A DNA stretch of 35,737 bases, taken from NCBI GenBank assembly GCA_028868305.1, contig JAGWUS010000041.1, positions 1 through 35,737 of the forward strand, given 5' to 3'. The notes beneath the pieces were generated by a model. That model made no database searches, was not told the origin of the DNA, and saw only the letters and a list, made by a program, of their open reading frames with translations. The translations under genes and the position numbers were made by a program. Below are positions 31,696-35,737 of the stretch, in pieces (position 1 is the first letter of the stretch; every line of letters begins with the position of its first letter). This DNA is from Burkholderiales bacterium (lineage in GTDB: Bacteria > Pseudomonadota > Gammaproteobacteria > Burkholderiales > Burkholderiaceae_C).

Positions 31696-32271
31696 TTTTG
31701 CGACCGCCTGCGGATAGATGCGGTGCTCCTGGGTAAGCACCCGGGCCGCCAGCGTGCTGGCATCGTCACTTGCAAGAATCGGCACCACGGCCTGCGCCAG
31801 GATCGGTCCGTGGTCCAGCTCGGCGGTCACCAGATGCACTGTGGCCCCCGCAAACTGGCAACCCGCATCGATCGCACGCTGGTGCGTATTCAGTCCGGCA
31901 AAGGCAGGCAGCAGCGACGGGTGGATATTGACCAGACGCCCGGCGAAGTGGCTCACAAAGCCTGGCGTCAGTATCCGCATAAAGCCCGCCAGCACCACCA
32001 GCGTGGGCGCCTGTGGCGTATCAAAGCGGTCGATCAAGGTGGTCAACGCCGCGTCAAACGCTTCGCGGCTGTCAAATGCCTTGTGGTCCAGCACCTCGGT
32101 GTGCAGCCCCAGTTCCCGGGCCAGCGCCAGTCCGGGTGCCGCGGCCTTGTTGCTGATGACTGCCGCCACTTTGGCCTGGTATTTCCCTGCCCAGCCCTCA
32201 CGCTGCGCCGCGCGCGCGATGGACTCCATGTTGGAGCCGCTGCCAGAGATCAAAATAACGATGTTTTTCAT
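31678..32271 (-). CDS. purN: Phosphoribosylglycinamide formyltransferase
   Basis: Third step of purine synthesis: transfers a formyl group from 10-formyltetrahydrofolate to GAR in the cytoplasm. Family sequence is clear: MKNIVILISGSGSNMESI, LAGFMRILTPGFVSHFAGRLVNIHPSLLPAF, then GATVHLVTAELDHGPI. The catalytic Asn, His and Asp are N115, H117 and D153. At 197 residues it is shorter than E. coli PurN (212); the chain ends in QAVAKLLLNV, whose last five codons come from a dispersed repeat, so the usual C-terminal strand appears lost. ATG at 32271; an upstream extension of the open frame is not family sequence. No Shine-Dalgarno; CATAAT ends 10 nt before the ATG. Divergent from yceH by 13 nt. Confidence 0.94.
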   Translation of the reverse strand: MKNIVILISGSGSNMESIARAAQREGWAGKYQAKVAAVISNKAAAPGLALARELGLHTEVLDHKAFDSREAFDAALTTLIDRFDTPQAPTLVVLAGFMRILTPGFVSHFAGRLVNIHPSLLPAFAGLNTHQRAIDAGCQFAGATVHLVTAELDHGPILAQAVVPILASDDASTLAARVLTQEHRIYPQAVAKLLLNV

Positions 32272-32287
32272 AACTGGCTGAATTATG
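32269..32287. promoter_or_regulatory. Quasi-palindromic start region shared by purN and yceH
   Basis: CATAACTGGCTGAATTATG contains both start codons at its ends. Each strand shows a -10-like hexamer (CATAAC for yceH, CATAAT for purN) ending 10 nt before the start codon of that strand, so each hexamer overlaps the other gene's start. No -35 element and no Shine-Dalgarno is seen for either gene. Confidence 0.35.
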
Positions 32288-32950
32288 ACCACCCCTCTTC
32301 TCCTCACCCCTGTCGAAGCCCGCGTGCTGGCCACCCTGATGGAGAAAGCCCGCACGGTGCCCGACAGCTATCCGCTCAGCCTCAACAGCCTGCTGCTGGG
32401 CTGCAACCAGAAAACCAGCCGCGAGCCGCTGATGGAGCTCACCGAGGCCGAAGTCAGCGCAGCACTCGATACGCTGCGCGAAGCCAGTCTGGTGCATGAA
32501 ACCAGCGGCGGCCGCACCACCAGATTCACCCACAACGCACAACGGGGCATCGGCGTGCCCGAGCAGTCCGCCGTGCTGCTGGGCCTGCTGATGCTGCGCG
32601 GACCGCAGACCGCTGCCGAACTGCGCCTGAACGCCGAACGCTGGTACCGCTTTGCCGACACCTCCTCGGTCGAAGGATTCCTCGAAGAAATGCAGGACCG
32701 CAGCGAAGACAAAGGCGGAGCGCTGGTCATCAAGCTAGACCGAGCCCCCGGTGCGCGTGAGCAGCGCTGGGCCCACCTGCTGTGTGGGCCGGTGGAGGCA
32801 GGCACTGCGGCAGGACGCTCTGCCCCCACACCCGGCAATGCAGCCCTGCAGGACCGCGTCAACCAGCTTGAGCAGGAAGTGGCAGAACTCCGTGCTACGG
32901 TAGAAAGACTGTGCGCTGAACTGGGCTTGTCACCGGCTGGACAGAATTAA
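32285..32950 (+). CDS. yceH: YceH family protein (DUF480)
   Basis: A 221-residue protein of the YceH/DUF480 family, with two winged-helix-like parts: [42 protein letters not shown], then [29 protein letters not shown]. The C-terminus carries a short predicted coiled coil ([22 protein letters not shown]). The cellular role is not established to my knowledge. The ATG at 32285 has no ribosome site and is 13 nt from the divergent purN start. Confidence 0.92.
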   Translation: MTTPLLLTPVEARVLATLMEKARTVPDSYPLSLNSLLLGCNQKTSREPLMELTEAEVSAALDTLREASLVHETSGGRTTRFTHNAQRGIGVPEQSAVLLGLLMLRGPQTAAELRLNAERWYRFADTSSVEGFLEEMQDRSEDKGGALVIKLDRAPGAREQRWAHLLCGPVEAGTAAGRSAPTPGNAALQDRVNQLEQEVAELRATVERLCAELGLSPAGQN

Positions 32951-33010
32951 GCGAACGCCCGTGCTAAAAAGCGGGTTGATACGAACACTGCGTAACCTGG
33001 AGACCACTGT

Positions 33011-34186
33011 ATGGATTTGGCTTTTACCCCCGAAGAACAGCAATTCCGCGAGGACATACGCGCCTGGGTGAGCGCAAACCTGCCTGCCGATATTTCCAAC
33101 AAAGTGCACAACGCCCTGCACCTGACCCGTGAAGACATGCAGCGCTGGGCGAAAATTTTGGGTAAAAAGGGCTGGCTGGGACACGGCTGGCCCAAGGAAT
33201 TTGGTGGGCCGGGCTGGACCTCGGTGCAAAAGCACCTGTTCGAAGAAGAATGTGCACTGGCTGGCGCCCCCCGTGTGGTGCCGTTTGGTCCGGTGATGGT
33301 GGCCCCCGTCATCATGGCCTTTGGCACCCCCGAGCAGCAACAACGCTTTTTGCCCGGCATTGCCGATGGTTCTGTGTGGTGGAGCCAGGGTTACAGCGAA
33401 CCCGGTTCCGGCTCGGACCTGGCTTCCGTCAAGACCCGCGCAGAGCGCCAGGGCAACAAGTACATCGTCAATGGCCAGAAAACCTGGACCACACTGGGCC
33501 AGTATGGCGAGTGGATTTTCTGCCTGGTGCGCACCAGCACCGAGGGCAAACCGCAAACCGGCATCAGCTTCCTGCTGATCGACATGAAGAGCCCCGGCGT
33601 CACCGTGCGCCCCATCATCATGCTCGACGGTGGCCACGAAGTGAACGAGGTGTTCTTCGACAACGTCGAAGTGCCGGCCGAGAACCTGATTGGCGAAGAG
33701 AACAAGGGCTGGACTTACGCCAAGCACCTGCTGAGCCACGAGCGCACCAATATTGCCGACGTGAACCGCGCCAAGCGCGAATTGGAACGCCTGAAACGGA
33801 TCGCCAAGGCCGAAGGTGTTTACAACGACACACGCTTCCGCGACGAAATCGCCAAGCTGGAAGTGGACGTGGTGGCGCTGGAAATGCTGGTGCTGCGCGT
33901 ACTGGCCGCCGAAAAATCCGGCAAGAACTCGCTTGATATCGCTGGCTTGTTGAAAATCCGCGGCAGCGAAATCCAACAGCGCTACACCGAACTGATGATG
34001 CTGGCCGCTGGCCCCTTTGCCGTACCGCTGATTCGTGAGGCCATGGAAGCCGGTTGGCAAGGCGACCAGGCCACCGCGCTGTGCGCACCCCTGGCATCCA
34101 CCTACTTCAACATGCGCAAGACCACCATTTACGGCGGCAGCAACGAAGTGCAACGCAACATCGTCTCGCAAGTTGTTTTGGGCTGA
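33011..34186 (+). CDS. pimC: Acyl-CoA dehydrogenase, PimC-like (pimeloyl-CoA dehydrogenase large subunit family)
   Basis: FAD-dependent dehydrogenase of 391 residues that would form the first double bond in beta-oxidation of an acyl- or dicarboxylyl-CoA. The flavin block YSEPGSGSDLAS is at 128-139, followed by NGQKTWTTLGQYGEWIFCLVRT and a C-terminal TIYGGSNEVQRNI. In many acyl-CoA dehydrogenases the catalytic Glu is in YEG at that C-terminal site; here it is YGG, so the base must be elsewhere or supplied by the partner. The sequence closely fits the PimC group as I recall it. CTGGAG precedes the ATG. The stop is enclosed in a 14-bp hairpin, and the PimD-like gene follows after 46 nt. Confidence 0.88.
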   Translation: MDLAFTPEEQQFREDIRAWVSANLPADISNKVHNALHLTREDMQRWAKILGKKGWLGHGWPKEFGGPGWTSVQKHLFEEECALAGAPRVVPFGPVMVAPVIMAFGTPEQQQRFLPGIADGSVWWSQGYSEPGSGSDLASVKTRAERQGNKYIVNGQKTWTTLGQYGEWIFCLVRTSTEGKPQTGISFLLIDMKSPGVTVRPIIMLDGGHEVNEVFFDNVEVPAENLIGEENKGWTYAKHLLSHERTNIADVNRAKRELERLKRIAKAEGVYNDTRFRDEIAKLEVDVVALEMLVLRVLAAEKSGKNSLDIAGLLKIRGSEIQQRYTELMMLAAGPFAVPLIREAMEAGWQGDQATALCAPLASTYFNMRKTTIYGGSNEVQRNIVSQVVLG

Positions 34187-34200
34187 AGCCCAAAACAACT
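34171..34200. terminator. Perfect 14-bp hairpin over the pimC-like stop codon
   Basis: AGTTGTTTTGGGCT (34171-34184) and AGCCCAAAACAACT (34187-34200) are exact reverse complements around a 2-nt centre, so the TGA stop lies at the apex. The downstream gene of the pair starts 32 nt later. No T tract follows, so it more likely acts as an mRNA processing or stability element, or a weak attenuator, than as a full terminator. Confidence 0.6.
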
Positions 34201-34232
34201 GCGATATCCGCAACAAGATATAGGAGACTTTT

Positions 34233-35348
34233 ATGGATTTCGATTTTTCTGACGACCAGGAACAACTGCGCGACGCCGTGCGCAAATGGGTGGACAAAGG
34301 CTACAGCTTCGAGCGTCGCCGCGCCACCGAGAAAGCGGGTGGTTTTGACCGCGCCTCTTTCAACGAACTGGCCGAACTCGGTCTGACCGGCCTGTACGTG
34401 CCCGAAGACGATGGCGGCATGGGCATGGGCCCGGTAGAAGGCATGGTCGTGATGGAAGAGCTGGGGCGCGGCATTGTGCTCGAACCCCTGGCCCAATCCC
34501 TGATTGCCGGTGCCGTGATTGCCGGCTATGGCGATGCCGCCACCAAGGCAGCATGGTTGCCTGGTGTTGCCAGCGGAGAGAAGCTGGTGGTGCTGGCCTA
34601 CCAGGAGCGCACCGCACGCTACCAGCTCAACGCCTGCGAGGCAAAAGCCACGCAAGCCCCCGGCGGCTATGTGTTGAATGCTACAAAACATGTAGTACCC
34701 GCGGGTGACCAGGCCGATGCGTTCATCGTGCCCGCCAAGGTCAACAGCCAGTTGGCGCTGTTCATTGTGGAGCGCGCATCCGCCGGGGTTACGGCCAAGG
34801 GCTATGGCACACAGGACGGAGCGCGTGCAGCGGAAATCAGCCTCAAGAACGCACCCGCCACGCTGCTCACTTCTGAGGGCCAGACCGCACTGGAGCACGC
34901 CGTGGACATTGGCATCGCCGCCCTGTGCGCCGAAGCCGTGGGCGTGATGGACAAGACCCTGGCCATCACCGCCGAATACATGAACACCCGCAAGCAATTT
35001 GGCGTTGCCATCAGCAGCTTCCAGGCCCTGCGCCACCGCGCAGCCGACATGAAGATGCAACTCGAACTGGCCCGCTCCATGAGCTACTACGCATCGCTCA
35101 AGCTCAACGCTCCGGCCGAAGAGCGCCGCGCTGCCCTGGCCCGCGCCAAGGTCCAGCTAGGCCAGAGCATGCGATTCGTAGGCCAGCAGGCCGTGCAACT
35201 GCATGGCGGTATCGGTGTAACCGACGAATACATCGTCAGCCACTACTTCAAGAAACTCACCCAGATGGAAATGACCTTTGGCGACAGCCTGCACCACCTG
35301 GGAGAAGTGTCTGCCCGCATGAAGGACACAGCTGGCGTGTTTGCCTGA
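34233..35348 (+). CDS. pimD: Acyl-CoA dehydrogenase, PimD-like (pimeloyl-CoA dehydrogenase small subunit family)
   Basis: A 371-residue acyl-CoA dehydrogenase paralogue, shorter and divergent from its neighbour. It keeps GLTGLYVPEDDGGMGMG, the helix with EYMNTRKQFGVAISSFQALRHRAADM and the C-terminal QLHGGIGVTDEYIVSHYFK, but the flavin-binding middle (LAYQERTARYQ) is degenerate compared with the usual SEPGxGSD block. Such adjacent full/degenerate pairs form heteromeric dehydrogenases in other bacteria (for example the actinobacterial steroid-degradation FadE pairs); a PimC-PimD complex is likely here. AGGAG precedes the ATG. An IS630-type element begins about 110 nt after its stop. Confidence 0.88.
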   Translation: MDFDFSDDQEQLRDAVRKWVDKGYSFERRRATEKAGGFDRASFNELAELGLTGLYVPEDDGGMGMGPVEGMVVMEELGRGIVLEPLAQSLIAGAVIAGYGDAATKAAWLPGVASGEKLVVLAYQERTARYQLNACEAKATQAPGGYVLNATKHVVPAGDQADAFIVPAKVNSQLALFIVERASAGVTAKGYGTQDGARAAEISLKNAPATLLTSEGQTALEHAVDIGIAALCAEAVGVMDKTLAITAEYMNTRKQFGVAISSFQALRHRAADMKMQLELARSMSYYASLKLNAPAEERRAALARAKVQLGQSMRFVGQQAVQLHGGIGVTDEYIVSHYFKKLTQMEMTFGDSLHHLGEVSARMKDTAGVFA

Positions 35349-35460
35349 GCCACACGACCTGCTCGAACCCATTGCGGCCTGTGCCGTGCATACCTGCACC
35401 GGCAAAACCAGCAGGTCAATCCCATGCCTCACGGGTGCCAGCAAGAACTGCGCTGCACTA

Positions 35461-35737
35461 GTGGACTGTAACGTTTAAATCGGAAGTATCATTGCAATCA
35501 TCCAATTGGAGGTTGCAATGAAACTCACTAAGAGCGAGCGCATGGAACTTCAGCAGCAAGTCGCCACGAGGAATGGCCGGGCCGATGCAGCGCGGCATGC
35601 CCGGTTGATCCTGCTGATGGCCGATGGACTCACCTGGGCGGAGATTCGCGCCAAGCTCGACTGCAGCGACAGCTACATCGATCGGTGGAGCAAACGGTTT
35701 GAGACTGACCGCCTGGCTGGCTTGTTCTCTCGGCATG
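35461..35737 (+). mobile_element. Left end of an IS630-type insertion sequence (right end outside window)
   Basis: A transposase gene starts at 35518. The likely left boundary is at a TA dinucleotide (35459-35460), the target IS630 elements duplicate, followed by GTGGACTGTAACG as the presumed terminal inverted repeat. The right end is not in the window, so the repeat and the duplication cannot be verified. Confidence 0.6.
35518..35737 (+). CDS. IS630-family transposase (5' part only)
   Basis: The first 73 codons of a transposase. The visible part is its helix-turn-helix DNA-binding region: ARHARLILLMADGLTWAEI, RAKLDCSDSYIDRWSKRF, then GLFSRH, the standard N-terminal order of IS630-type proteins (helix-turn-helix before the DDE catalytic domain, which lies outside). 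GGAGG precedes the ATG with good spacing. The frame is open to the window edge. Confidence 0.85.
   Translation, partial: MKLTKSERMELQQQVATRNGRADAARHARLILLMADGLTWAEIRAKLDCSDSYIDRWSKRFETDRLAGLFSRH

Noticed and set aside
34678..34696. AT-rich GCTACAAAACATGTAG within the pimD-like gene, resembling the start of the dispersed repeat
   Set aside because: Only a 4-bp palindrome, no following repeat blocks, and the encoded residues (LNATKHVVPAG) fit the dehydrogenase family, so coding constraint explains it.
35356..35417. Inverted repeat GACCTGCT/AGCAGGTC after the pimD-like gene
   Set aside because: 8-bp arms with a 46-nt loop and no T tract; too weak to call a terminator or an IS end.
1..35737. 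CRISPR arrays, tRNA or rRNA genes, prophage, toxin-antitoxin or restriction genes
   Set aside because: Looked for on both strands; no regularly spaced direct repeats, tRNA-like cloverleaf, or gene families of these kinds were recognised.

Overview
The window looks like a chromosomal segment of a betaproteobacterium of the family Comamonadaceae (Rhodoferax/Polaromonas/Acidovorax-like). This is inferred from the high-GC coding style, the pimC/pimD-like acyl-CoA dehydrogenase pair, an aapJQMP-type transporter, two large DUF1631 proteins, and two copies of a short intergenic repeat of a type I remember from that family. No rRNA, tRNA, CRISPR array or prophage was seen. The only mobile element is the left end of an IS630-type insertion sequence at the right edge.

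Layout. 1-2738 (minus): an acyl-CoA ligase and, 3 nt downstream, a short MetE-core (MesD-like) methionine synthase that runs off the left edge. 3010-7189 (plus): a four-gene general L-amino-acid ABC transporter, with a candidate sigma-54 promoter upstream and two strong stem-loops after the binding-protein gene. 7206-9353: a Baeyer-Villiger-type flavin monooxygenase and a divergent flavin-reductase-like protein. 9376-17765 (minus): a signalling cluster of a 1849-residue hybrid histidine kinase (CHASE, about five PAS, HisKA/HATPase, two REC, HPt), a stand-alone receiver protein, and a chemoreceptor with an extra C-terminal Cache-like domain. 17819-18721: a DMT-family exporter. 18800-25152 (minus): the translation factor ettA between two paralogous DUF1631 genes. 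25454-27785 (plus): rhlE and, overlapping its glycine-rich tail out of frame, a Rossmann-fold NAD(P)H-binding protein. 27791-32950: small housekeeping and metabolic genes (cupin, gloA, acyl-CoA desaturase, rsmB, DUF1653, purN, yceH) in tight divergent and convergent pairs. 33011-35348 (plus): pimC/pimD-like acyl-CoA dehydrogenases, followed by the IS630 end.

How the genes fit together: the acyl-CoA ligase, desaturase and acyl-CoA dehydrogenases point to active fatty or dicarboxylic acid metabolism. The Aap transporter plus a possible sigma-54 promoter suggests nitrogen-responsive amino-acid scavenging. The kinase, receiver and chemoreceptor probably form one sensory unit.

The most notable observations are: (1) the out-of-frame overlap in which one stretch of DNA encodes both RhlE's Gly/Arg tail and the Rossmann nucleotide-binding loop of the next protein, with a Shine-Dalgarno made from glycine codons; (2) a dispersed repeat that supplies the last codons and stop of purN and appears to shorten the protein; (3) a nearly symmetric 13-nt gap between the purN and yceH start codons; (4) hairpins built around stop codons; (5) the DUF1631-ettA-DUF1631 arrangement; (6) a chemoreceptor with a Cache-like domain predicted to be cytoplasmic. 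No single gene set is clearly a wholly new system.
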